From an uncultured Prevotella sp. (GTDB taxonomy: Bacteria; Bacteroidota; Bacteroidia; Bacteroidales; Bacteroidaceae), in contig CAMNPN010000011.1 in the NCBI GenBank assembly GCA_946548085.1, forward strand, positions 27,481-91,480: a stretch of DNA of 64,000 nucleotides, read 5' to 3'. The notes beneath the pieces are model-generated. The model was not told the DNA's origin. It saw nothing but the letters and a program-made list of their open reading frames with translations, and ran no database searches. The first letter of the stretch is position 1. Every line of letters starts with the position of its first letter. Both the position numbers and the translations under genes were made by a program. This document shows positions 29,201 through 37,851 of this stretch, piece by piece.

Positions 29201-32200
29201 TTAGAATGAGACGTTGAGTCCGAAAGTAAGGTTGAGAGGGATAGGATAGTTGAATCCCGGGTTCTCAGGATCGGCACCGGTGAACTTGCCGCTCTTGATG
29301 GTCAGCAGGTTCTGGGCTGAGGCATAGAGGCGTATGCGGTCCAGGTGCAACTTGTCTGTCAGTTGCTTCGGCATGTTGTAACCCAGTTGGATGGTACGCA
29401 ACTTGGCATACGACCCGTTCTCGATGAAGTAGGAAGACACGCGTCCCTCGTTGTTGGTGTCCGAGGTGGTGAGCGCGGGTATGTCGCTGCCGGGGTTGGC
29501 CGGGCTCCAGGCATCCAGCACACGGACGCCCTTGTTCAGATAGGGCACGTTGATGGCAGAGTTGGCCCAGAAGTCGGTCTGTGACTTATAGCCGCGACAG
29601 TCTACGTCGACACCCTGCACGCCTTGCCAGAACATCGTCATGTCCCAGTTCTTGTACTGCAGATAGATGTTGAGTCCCCAGGTAAAGGCGGGGGTGGGGT
29701 CATAGATCCAGTCCTGGTCGGCCTCGGTGATGATGCCGTCGCCGTTCAGGTCCTTATAGCGGATGCGCCCCAGGCCGGCTCCTTCCTGCACGGCGTGGTT
29801 GTCTATCTCCTCCTGACTCTTGAAGATGCCGTCGTAGATGTAGCCTACCTGCGAGAACATGGGGTGGCCGACAACGCTCTTGATGCCGTTGCCGCCGTAC
29901 TTGCCGTTGGCGGCAACCGTCTCTGGCAACTTCGTGATCTCGTTCGTGTATTTACTCAGGTTGCCGTTGATGTCCCACGAGAAGCCGTTCTCCAGACTGT
30001 GGCGGTAGCCGATGCTCAGTTCCCAGCCGTTGTTCTTCACCTCACCGGCGTTGATCCACCGGCCGGAGCCCTCACCCATGGCACCGATGCCCTCCATGAA
30101 GAGCAGGATGTCGGTGGTCTTCTTGTTGAACCAGTCGAAACTTCCGTAGACCTCGTTTCCGAGAAGGGCGAAGTCGATACCGATGTTATGCTGCGTGGTG
30201 GTCTCCCACTTGATGTCGTCGTTGCCTCGCTGGTTGCGGACGTAGCCGTTCAGCAGGTCATAGCCGCCGTTCGTTCCGGCGATGTCGTAGGAGGAACCAG
30301 CCTGTCCGCTGCCCCAGAGACCTGTGGATACGACAGACTTATAGAGCGTGTAACGGGCAGTGTTGGAGATCTCCTGGTTACCGGTCTGTCCCCATGAGTA
30401 GCGCAGTTTCAGGTTGTCGAGCCAGCCCTTGGTGCTCTCCATGAACTTCTCCTGCGAGATGCGCCATCCGGCACTGACGGAGGGGAAAGTACCATACTGG
30501 TTGTTGGTACCGAACCGGCTCGACCCGTCGCGACGGATCGTGAACGAGGCCAGGTACTTGTCGTCGTAGTTGTAATTCACCTTGCCGAAGTACGACACGA
30601 GTGAGAAGCCGTCGCCGAAACCCTCGGCCAACTGGCGGCCGGCACCTGCCGAAGGCCACATGTAGTCGGTGTTCAGGATGGCCAGTTCGTAACGCTTGGC
30701 ACTGTTCATCTTATAGTCCTGACGGTTCACCTCAGTACCGATCATGGCATCACCGCGGTGCTTGCCTATTTCCAGGTTGTAGGTGGCGATGGCGTTCCAC
30801 ATCCAGCGCATGGTGTGCTCCTGCTTGCCTTCGACGGCCGTGTCGGTGCGCATCACCTTACCGTTGGCGATGGGGTAGGTGAAGAAGCGCTGCTCCTTCT
30901 GGGTGTAGTCCATACCCAGGGTGGTGCGGATCATGAAGTTCTTGAACGGCGTCACGCTCAGGTGTACGTCGCCGAACATACGCCACTGGGTGTATTCGTT
31001 GTCCTTCGCATTGTCGATCATGCTCAGCGGATTCTCGCGCTCTGAGTAGGCTCCCAGGGCCTGGGCGTATTTGCCGTTCTCGGCATAGATGGGGAAGTTG
31101 GGGTTGAACTCCAGCGCGTGTTCAAGCACACCGCCGGGGGCATCGACACCCTTGGTGCGGTTGATGGTGAAGTTCTCGCCGATCGTCACGATGTTGTCCA
31201 GTAGTTTGTAGTCAGCATTGGCACGGGCGGAGAGTCGGTTGAAGTAACTGTCCTTGATAGTGCCCTGGTTGTCGTAGTAGCCTAACGAGAAGAACGAACT
31301 GCCTTTCTCGGAGCCGTTGCTGACGGACACATTATACTGCTGGACGATACCTGTGCGTGTGATCTCGTCGAACCAGTCGGTGTCGCCGGCGCGGACTGTA
31401 CCGTTCTCGTCGAGGAACATGTTCATCGTCATCTTGTTCAGCACAGGGTGGCCGTTGGCGTCGTAACTCCAGTCGTAGTTATAGCCCAGGTTGTTGTTGC
31501 TGGGGTTCTGTCCGTCGTTCACGCTGGCCTGCCAGTAAGCCTGGCCCCACTGGCTGGCGTTCATGGTCTCGATCTTGTTGGTATAGAATGACGAGGCGAT
31601 ACTTCCGTCGAAGTTCACCTTCACCTTGCCGTCCTTGCCTTTCTTGGTGGTGATGATGATCACACCGTTGGCAGCCCGCGAACCGTAGATGCTGGCCGAG
31701 GCAGCATCCTTCAGCACCTGGATCGACTCGATGTCATTGCCGTTGAGTTCGTGCATGCCGGCCTTGGTGGGCACGCCGTCGATGATGTAGAGCGGGTCGT
31801 TGTCGTTCAGGGTTCCGACACCACGGATGCGTACCGTGGCTGCTCCTGAGGGGTTACCGTCGGCAGAGATGTTCATGCCTGGCACCCGGCCCTGGAGGGC
31901 CTTCATCGGGTTGTTCTCGTTCTGCTTGGCCATCTCGTCGACACTGACTGTTGAGATGGCACCCGTCAGGTCGGCCTTGCGCTGGGTGGTATAGCCTGTC
32001 ACCACCACCTCCTGCAGCACCTCGGCATCGTCCTTCAGCGTCACCTTCATGCCCTGCTGGGCCGGTACCTCCTGTGTCTGGTAGCCGATGTAAGAGATAA
32101 CGAGGATCGTGCCCTCGTTCACTTTCAGGGAGAAGTTGCCGTCGAAGTCGGTAATCGTACCGTTCGAGGTCCCTTTCTCCATCACTGTGGCACCGATGAC

Positions 32201-32311
32201 CGTCTCACCCGAAGCGTCGACGACGGTACCACTGATCTCGCCTTGCGCGTACATTATAGTACTTGTAAGGAGAGCCAGCAAACTTAGAAATAATTTCTTT
32301 AGTTGTCCCAT
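29201..32311 (-). CDS. SusC/RagA-family TonB-linked outer membrane protein
   Basis: 1036 aa. CarboxypepD_reg-like N-terminus 'GTVVDASGETVIGATVMEKGTSNGTITDFDGNFSL', plug 'VRIRGVGTLNDNDPLYIIDGVP', C-terminal 'GLNVSF'. Confidence 0.95.
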   Translation of the reverse strand: MGQLKKLFLSLLALLTSTIMYAQGEISGTVVDASGETVIGATVMEKGTSNGTITDFDGNFSLKVNEGTILVISYIGYQTQEVPAQQGMKVTLKDDAEVLQEVVVTGYTTQRKADLTGAISTVSVDEMAKQNENNPMKALQGRVPGMNISADGNPSGAATVRIRGVGTLNDNDPLYIIDGVPTKAGMHELNGNDIESIQVLKDAASASIYGSRAANGVIIITTKKGKDGKVKVNFDGSIASSFYTNKIETMNASQWGQAYWQASVNDGQNPSNNNLGYNYDWSYDANGHPVLNKMTMNMFLDENGTVRAGDTDWFDEITRTGIVQQYNVSVSNGSEKGSSFFSLGYYDNQGTIKDSYFNRLSARANADYKLLDNIVTIGENFTINRTKGVDAPGGVLEHALEFNPNFPIYAENGKYAQALGAYSERENPLSMIDNAKDNEYTQWRMFGDVHLSVTPFKNFMIRTTLGMDYTQKEQRFFTYPIANGKVMRTDTAVEGKQEHTMRWMWNAIATYNLEIGKHRGDAMIGTEVNRQDYKMNSAKRYELAILNTDYMWPSAGAGRQLAEGFGDGFSLVSYFGKVNYNYDDKYLASFTIRRDGSSRFGTNNQYGTFPSVSAGWRISQEKFMESTKGWLDNLKLRYSWGQTGNQEISNTARYTLYKSVVSTGLWGSGQAGSSYDIAGTNGGYDLLNGYVRNQRGNDDIKWETTTQHNIGIDFALLGNEVYGSFDWFNKKTTDILLFMEGIGAMGEGSGRWINAGEVKNNGWELSIGYRHSLENGFSWDINGNLSKYTNEITKLPETVAANGKYGGNGIKSVVGHPMFSQVGYIYDGIFKSQEEIDNHAVQEGAGLGRIRYKDLNGDGIITEADQDWIYDPTPAFTWGLNIYLQYKNWDMTMFWQGVQGVDVDCRGYKSQTDFWANSAINVPYLNKGVRVLDAWSPANPGSDIPALTTSDTNNEGRVSSYFIENGSYAKLRTIQLGYNMPKQLTDKLHLDRIRLYASAQNLLTIKSGKFTGADPENPGFNYPIPLNLTFGLNVSF

Positions 32312-32356
32312 TGTTGATCTTAGAATTGTTAGTACTCTTGTGAATTAAAACTGTTG

Positions 32357-32364
32357 CAAAGGTA
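32357..32364 (-). promoter_or_regulatory. Bacteroidota -7 element of the susC-like gene
   Basis: TACCTTTG on the minus strand, 46 bp upstream of the SusC start. No clear TTG found at the expected -33 position. Confidence 0.5.
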
Positions 32365-32466
32365 CTAAAATATAAGGTATGGGTATAATAAAAATCGTTC
32401 AGGGACTATCAAAAATGTTACATGAAACAATCGTTGACTATTATGTCAAAAATGTTTTCTTGTTTT

Positions 32467-32602
32467 GTTTACAGTTTACGGTTTACGGTTTATGGTTTAT
32501 GGTTTACGGTTTACGGTTTACAGTTTACAGTTGAAATGACTGTAGGCGAGTGTCATCCGCAAGTGTAATCATCTGTAAACCGTAAACTGTAAACCGTAAA
32601 CC
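32467..32602. repeat. Heptamer array (GTTTACG/GTTTACA/GTTTATG) with inverted second array
   Basis: About 9 tandem heptamers at 32467-32532 and 4 inverted units (CTGTAAACCGTAAACTGTAAACCGTAAACC) at 32573-32602; the arms match at 22 of 23 positions. Confidence 0.85.
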
Positions 32603-32607
32603 AAACC

Positions 32608-34248
32608 CTACTCCGCCCTGAGGTCTGTGGGATACTTGCCGAACTGTTTCTTGAAGCAGGAAGAGAAATATCCCGGGGTGCCGAAGCCCACCTCGTATGC
32701 GATCTCTGCGACGGTCTTGGTGGTGGAGGTCAGCAGGGCGTAGGCCTGTTGCAGGCGCATCTGCCGCAGCAGTTCCACAGGGGTCTGTCCGGTGATGGCC
32801 TTCACCTTTCTGTATAGTTGTACGCGACTCAGGCCTATCTCTTCGCCCAGTTCGTCCATCTTCAGATTGGGGTTCGACATGTTCTTGCGGATGGCATCGT
32901 TGAGTTGCTCGGCGAAGAGCATGTCCTGGCTCTTGGGTGCCGGTGTGTCGTCTGCCGGCCTGACGAAGATCTCATGCAGCCGGCGGTTGCTGGCATCGGT
33001 GTAGAAGAGTGTCTGCTCCTCGTTCATGCTCTGGCGGTGGCGCAGGTTCTTCCTGGACTGCCGCCAGGCCAGCAGGATCATGATGATGGCCACTACCAGC
33101 ACGGCGATACATACGATGCTGCCGATGAGCACCTTCCGCTGGGTGTCGTAGAGCACCAGCGAGTTCTCCAGTTTGTCCTGGATGGTCACCAGGCCTTTCT
33201 GCTGCCTCATCAGTTCCCTGGTCGTGGTGGCGATGGGCCATGCGTTCTCACGCACCACGAGGATGCCTTCCAGATGGTTCATCTTCTTGTATGGCCTGCC
33301 TTCCAGGATGTCGAGCGCCAGTCTGACGATCTCCGAGCCTCCCGTCGGATAGACGTAACTGGCCAACTGGTGGCCGAACTGCACGTAGTCGAGTCCTTCG
33401 TCAGGCATGCCGTCGATGCCCATGATCTTGACCTTGTCCTGTGTGCCTGTCTCCACCACCGCCTTGTAGGCTCCTGTGGCCATGCCGTCGTTGTGGCAGA
33501 ACACGATGTCGGGCAGCGGCCCCTTGTCTATCTGGTCTTTCACGATGCGGTAGGTGCCCTCCGAACTCCAGTCGCTCTCACGCCAGATGTAGTCCAGTTC
33601 GCCGTGCCCCTCCATGGCCTCGGCGAAGCCTTTGTGGCGCTCCTTGGCGGGCGAACTGCTCATCAGGGCCGTCACCTCGAGTATCAGCGGCCTGTAACCG
33701 CGGGTGGCCAGGCCCCTGGCCACGTCGGCGGCGTTCACGCCCACTGCATGGCCTGCCTCCCAGTTGCTGCCTCCGATGAAGGCGGTGTAGTTGTCGCCAG
33801 CCACATGGCGGTCGAAGCATATCACGGGAATCCCTTTCTGTCTGACGCGCTCAATGGCGGCCGAGACAGGGGCTTCTTCGTTGGGGGCCACCACCAGCAG
33901 GTCGATGCCCGAGGCTGCCAGACTGTCGATCTGCCTGATCTGCAGGTCCGTGTCGTCGTGGGCGCTGGCTATGATCACCTTGACATCCTTGTCGTACAGG
34001 TGCTGGGCGGCCAGCATCTCGTTGTTCACCTTCTCGCGCCATCGGCCTTCGGCGCATTGCGACACGCCTATCCTGTACACCTCCTTCTCTGAGCACGATG
34101 CCAGTAGGGTCAGTAGCAGCGACAGCACGGCCGTCGCTATGAAGGCACCACAGATTCCCCTGCGCTTCCTGCCTGTTGCTTGGGCAACAAGGGCTTGCAG
34201 GCACGCCGAGGCATCCGTCAGGGGCTTCAGAATCGGAGAAGTCTTCAT
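32608..34248 (-). CDS. Transmembrane one-component regulator: periplasmic sugar-binding domain, TM helix, AraC-type HTH
   Basis: ORF to 34314, likely start MKTSPILK at 34248. 'YRIGVSQCAEGRWREKVNNEM...' sugar-binding; TM 'VLIGSIVCIAVLVVAIIMILLAW'; AraC 'MDELGEEIGLSRVQLYRKVKAITGQTPVELLRQMRLQQAYALL'. No kinase or receiver motifs. Confidence 0.85.
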   Translation of the reverse strand: MKTSPILKPLTDASACLQALVAQATGRKRRGICGAFIATAVLSLLLTLLASCSEKEVYRIGVSQCAEGRWREKVNNEMLAAQHLYDKDVKVIIASAHDDTDLQIRQIDSLAASGIDLLVVAPNEEAPVSAAIERVRQKGIPVICFDRHVAGDNYTAFIGGSNWEAGHAVGVNAADVARGLATRGYRPLILEVTALMSSSPAKERHKGFAEAMEGHGELDYIWRESDWSSEGTYRIVKDQIDKGPLPDIVFCHNDGMATGAYKAVVETGTQDKVKIMGIDGMPDEGLDYVQFGHQLASYVYPTGGSEIVRLALDILEGRPYKKMNHLEGILVVRENAWPIATTTRELMRQQKGLVTIQDKLENSLVLYDTQRKVLIGSIVCIAVLVVAIIMILLAWRQSRKNLRHRQSMNEEQTLFYTDASNRRLHEIFVRPADDTPAPKSQDMLFAEQLNDAIRKNMSNPNLKMDELGEEIGLSRVQLYRKVKAITGQTPVELLRQMRLQQAYALLTSTTKTVAEIAYEVGFGTPGYFSSCFKKQFGKYPTDLRAE

Positions 34249-34388
34249 GCTGTCATTGTTATTACTGGGGACAAAATTACGAAAAAATGGTGAAACTCCA
34301 AAACTTCTATTCATTTTTTTCTTGCTGCTACTTCTTTTTAGATGGTTAAGGAACCATGTTAAAAAGTGCTCTGCGCAAGTTTTATTAT

Positions 34389-34504
34389 GCTTTTTTTGCT
34401 ACCCCTACTACCCCTTTTAAGGCTAAGCAACTGATTTTTAAATATATAGCAGGGGCAGTATATGCCAATTTTGCTGCCCCTCTGCTGCCCCGTGCTGCCC
34501 CTCG
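34389..34504. repeat. Left arm of 116-nt imperfect inverted repeat flanking the VirE-type gene
   Basis: Its reverse complement aligns with 36932-37047: same length, spacing of GGGG blocks conserved apart from single-nt indels, and AGCAAAA / CTGCCCCTGCTA / AAAAGGGG blocks shared. Confidence 0.8.
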
Positions 34505-34528
34505 AAATTTTGAGTTCTATCGTTTGCC

Positions 34529-34590
34529 TATAGGCGAACGATTGTTTGAGTATAGGCGAACGATCGTTTGAGTATAGGCAAACGATAGTA
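34529..34590. repeat. 22-nt tandem repeat array 1 (TATAGGCGAACGAT[TC]GTTTGAG)
   Basis: 34529-34550, 34551-34572 and partial 34573-34590. The preceding ATCGTTTGCCTATAGGCGAACGAT is a near-perfect palindrome. Confidence 0.8.
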
Positions 34591-34653
34591 AGGATAGGGG
34601 AAAATCCCTTTGAAGATGCCTGTAAACCCCTATAAACAGGCATTTCCGTCCCT

Positions 34654-34719
34654 GTTAGGAGGTATCAGCAACAATGTTAGGAGGCATCAGCAACAACATT
34701 AGGAGGCATCGACAATGGT
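34654..34719. repeat. 22-nt tandem repeat array 2 (GTTAGGAGG[TC]ATCAGCAACAAT)
   Basis: Three consecutive units: 34654-34675, 34676-34697 and a more diverged 34698-34719. Confidence 0.8.
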
Positions 34720-34779
34720 GCTGGCCTGCCAGATTTATGGTGATGCGTATATTTTGTCCGTGAATAATCCACGAAATAT

Positions 34780-34810
34780 TTGGTTATTTGCGCGCTAATG
34801 TGTACCTTTG
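34780..34810 (+). promoter_or_regulatory. Bacteroidota sigma-ABfr-type promoter of the VirE-type gene
   Basis: TTG at 34780-34782, 20-nt gap, TACCTTTG at 34803-34810. Implies translation starts at ATG 34841, not 34808. Confidence 0.7.
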
Positions 34811-34840
34811 CAGGCTGATAGAAAACAACTCAAAACGACT

Positions 34841-36922
34841 ATGAAGATTACGAAAATCAAGACCAAGGCGGGGGCCTTCGGGGTCCCTGTCACCACAGAC
34901 CTCGACGCCATCGTGGAGCGCATGCGCTCGCCCAGGACGAAGGAGGCCGCCGACCGTGTCGCAGCCGTTGCGCTGAGGTCGAGGCTCGCCATCGAACAAG
35001 GTGCGCCGCGATACCACCTGATCGACAGCGACCGCCTGCCGTACCTCGTGTTCAGCGCCACCTTCGGGCGCGACGGCTTCGACAAGCCCAACGCGCTGAC
35101 GGGGCTGCTGATGCTGAACGTGCCCTGTCCGCAGGGTGCGGGGCAGATCGGCGAACTGCGCCGGCGCGTCAGTCAGATACCCTACACGCTGCTGGCCTTC
35201 GCGGGTGTCAGCGGGGTGACGCTGAAGGTGGTGGTACGCTGTGACCTGAAAGATGCTAAAAACATTGACAAAGACGACTATCTCGGATTCCTGCGGGAGG
35301 CTCATGAGAACGCGGCCAGACTATACACCTCGCTGGCGATGTGCGACCTGCTCGTGGGAGAGCAGTCGCTCACGCGCGGCTGCCGGATGAGTTACGACCC
35401 GCAACTCTACTACAATCCCGAGGCGCTGCCGATGCCCGTGGTGCGCGAGGCCCGCGACCCGCTGGGTGTCTACGCGGGCACGAAGGCCGACGACGACGGG
35501 ACGGTCGTGTGGTATCCCGACTCCGACGAGCGGGACAGGATCGACCTGGAGTTCCAGGCCTGCCTGTCGAAGGCCCTCGACGACCAGCCTGAGAACATGA
35601 AGGCCTGTCTGCAGGCGCTGGCCGACTACTGTGCGAAGGCCTGCCTCGCGGAGGAGGGCTGCGTGGTGCGTGCCGGCTGGAACGCCCGTTTCAGGCCGCT
35701 CGGCACGGACCTGATCCGGAAGACGTTCCGCAATGCCTATAAAAAACCTTACAAAGGAGTGCCCGTTTCGCAGATGAACGAGAAGGAGCGCATCATGCGC
35801 TCGATAGAGGACTTCCTCAGCCGTCGCTACGAACTGCGCTACAATGTGGTGAAGCGGGTGACCGAGTTCCGCCCCAACGACCTGCGCTACCAGCAGTGGA
35901 AGCCGCTGACGGACAGGGACTTGCGCAGCCTTGTCGTCGAGGAGATGAAGGAGGGCGGCGAGAGTTGGATGAGCGACATTCGCACCTATGTGGAGAGCGC
36001 CCACGTGGCCGACTACAACCCCATCCACGAGTTCCTCGCCGCCTGCGGCCCCTGGGACGGCAAGGCCGACTATATCGAGGACTTCGCGCGGCGCCTGCCC
36101 ACGGACTACGCCCGCTGGCCCCAGTACTTCCACCGCTGGCTCTTAGCGATGGTGGCCCAGGCCCTCGACCTGAACCGCGACTACGGCAACTCGATGGTGC
36201 CGCTGCTCATCGGCGAGCAGGGCTACCTGAAGACGCAGTTCTGCAACCATATCCTGCCGCCCTCGATGCGCGAGTACTACATGAAGGACATCAAGATGGA
36301 CAATGCCGAGCAGGTGGAGCGCGTGCTGGGGCGCATGTGGCTGGTGAACATCGACGAGTATGACGCGAAGACGCCCCGCGAGCAGGCGAAGATCAAGCGG
36401 CTGCTGACGGAGAAGGAGGTGCAGGTGCGGAAGATGCGGTCGGACCAGTACACGATGACGCCGCGCCTCTGCTCGTTTATTGCCACCACCAACGACCCCA
36501 TGCCCCTGCCCTCGGGCGACGGCACGCGCCGCTACCTCTGCGTCGAGGTGACGGGCAAGGTCGACATGGGCGGCACCATCCCCTACAAACAGATGTATGC
36601 CCAGGCCGTGAGCGAACTGCGCAGTCCGGACTGCCTTTACTGGTTCACCAGCGACGACGAGCGGGAGATCCAGCAGCACAACCGGCGCTATCAGCAGGAG
36701 TCGGCGCCGGAGATGATACTCGGACAGTACTTCGAGCCGGTCTCCCAGCACACGCGTGAGTATTTTTGGACGACGACTGCCATCCAGAAGGAATTGTCAT
36801 GTCATTTGAAGTCACAGGATCTGCCCTCCCTGCGGGATATCAGCGAGTCTGCCAAGAAACTGCGCTGGCGGAAGTTCAAGAATAATGGTGTGCTGGGCTA
36901 CTACCTAAGCCTGCGCTCATGA
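34841..36922 (+). CDS. VirE-type (BT4734-like N-terminal + VirE) helicase/primase-like protein
   Basis: MKITKIKTKAGAFGVPVTTDLD... N-terminal region; C-terminal P-loop region 'VPLLIGEQGYLKTQF', 'NIDEYDAKT', 'SFIATTNDPMPLPSGDGTRRYLCVEV'. Confidence 0.8.
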   Translation: MKITKIKTKAGAFGVPVTTDLDAIVERMRSPRTKEAADRVAAVALRSRLAIEQGAPRYHLIDSDRLPYLVFSATFGRDGFDKPNALTGLLMLNVPCPQGAGQIGELRRRVSQIPYTLLAFAGVSGVTLKVVVRCDLKDAKNIDKDDYLGFLREAHENAARLYTSLAMCDLLVGEQSLTRGCRMSYDPQLYYNPEALPMPVVREARDPLGVYAGTKADDDGTVVWYPDSDERDRIDLEFQACLSKALDDQPENMKACLQALADYCAKACLAEEGCVVRAGWNARFRPLGTDLIRKTFRNAYKKPYKGVPVSQMNEKERIMRSIEDFLSRRYELRYNVVKRVTEFRPNDLRYQQWKPLTDRDLRSLVVEEMKEGGESWMSDIRTYVESAHVADYNPIHEFLAACGPWDGKADYIEDFARRLPTDYARWPQYFHRWLLAMVAQALDLNRDYGNSMVPLLIGEQGYLKTQFCNHILPPSMREYYMKDIKMDNAEQVERVLGRMWLVNIDEYDAKTPREQAKIKRLLTEKEVQVRKMRSDQYTMTPRLCSFIATTNDPMPLPSGDGTRRYLCVEVTGKVDMGGTIPYKQMYAQAVSELRSPDCLYWFTSDDEREIQQHNRRYQQESAPEMILGQYFEPVSQHTREYFWTTTAIQKELSCHLKSQDLPSLRDISESAKKLRWRKFKNNGVLGYYLSLRS

Positions 36923-36931
36923 CCCTCTTGT

Positions 36932-37047
36932 GCAAAGGGGCAGAAGGGGCAGCAGAGGGGTAGCAAAAATAGGTGATGCTGCCCCTGCTAATTGGTTGTG
37001 TTTCAGGAAGAAATCTCTAAAAGGGGCAGAAGGGGCAGCAAAATAGC
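36932..37047. repeat. Right arm of 116-nt imperfect inverted repeat
   Basis: GGGGCAGAAGGGGCAGCAGAGGGGTAGCAAAA...CTGCCCCTGCTA...AAAAGGGGCAGAAGGGGCAGCAAAA. Fills almost the whole convergent gap between the VirE-type and HU-like genes. Confidence 0.8.
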
Positions 37048-37051
37048 ACGG

Positions 37052-37672
37052 TTAAATCTCTGTATAGATATCCGTCTTGCCTATTTTCGACTTCATCAGT
37101 TTCGGGTTTTCTCCCTTCGTCCAGGCCTCCAACTGCTTGCGGGCCGAGTATAGCGTCAGGTTGGCGTGGCGGGCAAACGACCTGGCGGTGACGTAGTCCT
37201 GTTTCAGACACTCCCTCAAGGCTTGCTCCAGGCGCTCCGTGTCCTGCATCAACTGCTGCACGTTGGGGTTGTCGACACGCAGGAATCCGTCGTAGAGCCA
37301 CCCCTCGATGGCTTTGTTCCATATCTTCCCCGGATTGTAGTCTACGCCCACCAGCATCACGTCGCTGTTCTCCACCTCGTCGGCATCGGTGATCTCCCGC
37401 CGCAGTCCCAGCTTGGGCACGAACGAGCCGATGGGCGTCTCCACCCGGTAGCCCCTCGCCATCAGTTCGGCGGCACCCTTCAGGAACTGACTGAGCACAA
37501 ACTCCAGTTCGCCGTCCCTGGTCTGATAGTTCTCACTGCAGTATTTGTCGAGGGCCTTGATGTCGAGCTTGTACCCTCTGGCGGGTCTGGCGTAGACGAT
37601 GTTCCGGCCGTCCTTCCCCTTCATCGGCGTGGGGTGGACCTCATACGGGAATCCGCTTTTCTTTCTTGGCAT
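37052..37672 (-). CDS. HU-like DNA-binding protein with C-terminal extension
   Basis: 206 aa 'MPRKKSGFPYEVHPTPMKGKDGRNIVYARPARGYKLD...GYRVETPIGSFVPKLG'. Such genes commonly neighbour VirE-type genes in Bacteroidota. Confidence 0.7.
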   Translation of the reverse strand: MPRKKSGFPYEVHPTPMKGKDGRNIVYARPARGYKLDIKALDKYCSENYQTRDGELEFVLSQFLKGAAELMARGYRVETPIGSFVPKLGLRREITDADEVENSDVMLVGVDYNPGKIWNKAIEGWLYDGFLRVDNPNVQQLMQDTERLEQALRECLKQDYVTARSFARHANLTLYSARKQLEAWTKGENPKLMKSKIGKTDIYTEI

Positions 37673-37760
37673 AACAGGTGCAATTTTATAGATTTTTCTG
37701 CAAAGTTACGGAAAATATGCCGTCAAAAACCCCTTTTTAAGATTTTTTTCGATAAATCTC

Positions 37761-37791
37761 TTGTGTATAAAGAAAAAAAATGTTACTTTTG
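37761..37791 (+). promoter_or_regulatory. Bacteroidota-type promoter of the 484-aa secreted protein gene
   Basis: TTG 37761-37763, 20-nt gap, TACTTTTG 37784-37791. Confidence 0.65.
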
Positions 37792-37851
37792 CATGGTATT
37801 ATATAAGATGTTCGCGATAACTTGATGAATTAATTAAAAAGACGTAAAGAT

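Noticed and set aside
32467-32602. Telomere-like repeat (TTTACGG)
   Set aside because: Short imperfect array in a bacterial intergenic region; resemblance to eukaryotic heptamers is probably chance.
32818-34092. 424-aa plus-strand ORF opposite the regulator, and similar ORFs opposite GH32 and SusC
   Set aside because: Antisense to clear protein families; no start signals or domains.
34529-34719. Possible CRISPR array
   Set aside because: Repeats are directly adjacent without unique spacers, only about three units each, and no cas genes are in the window.
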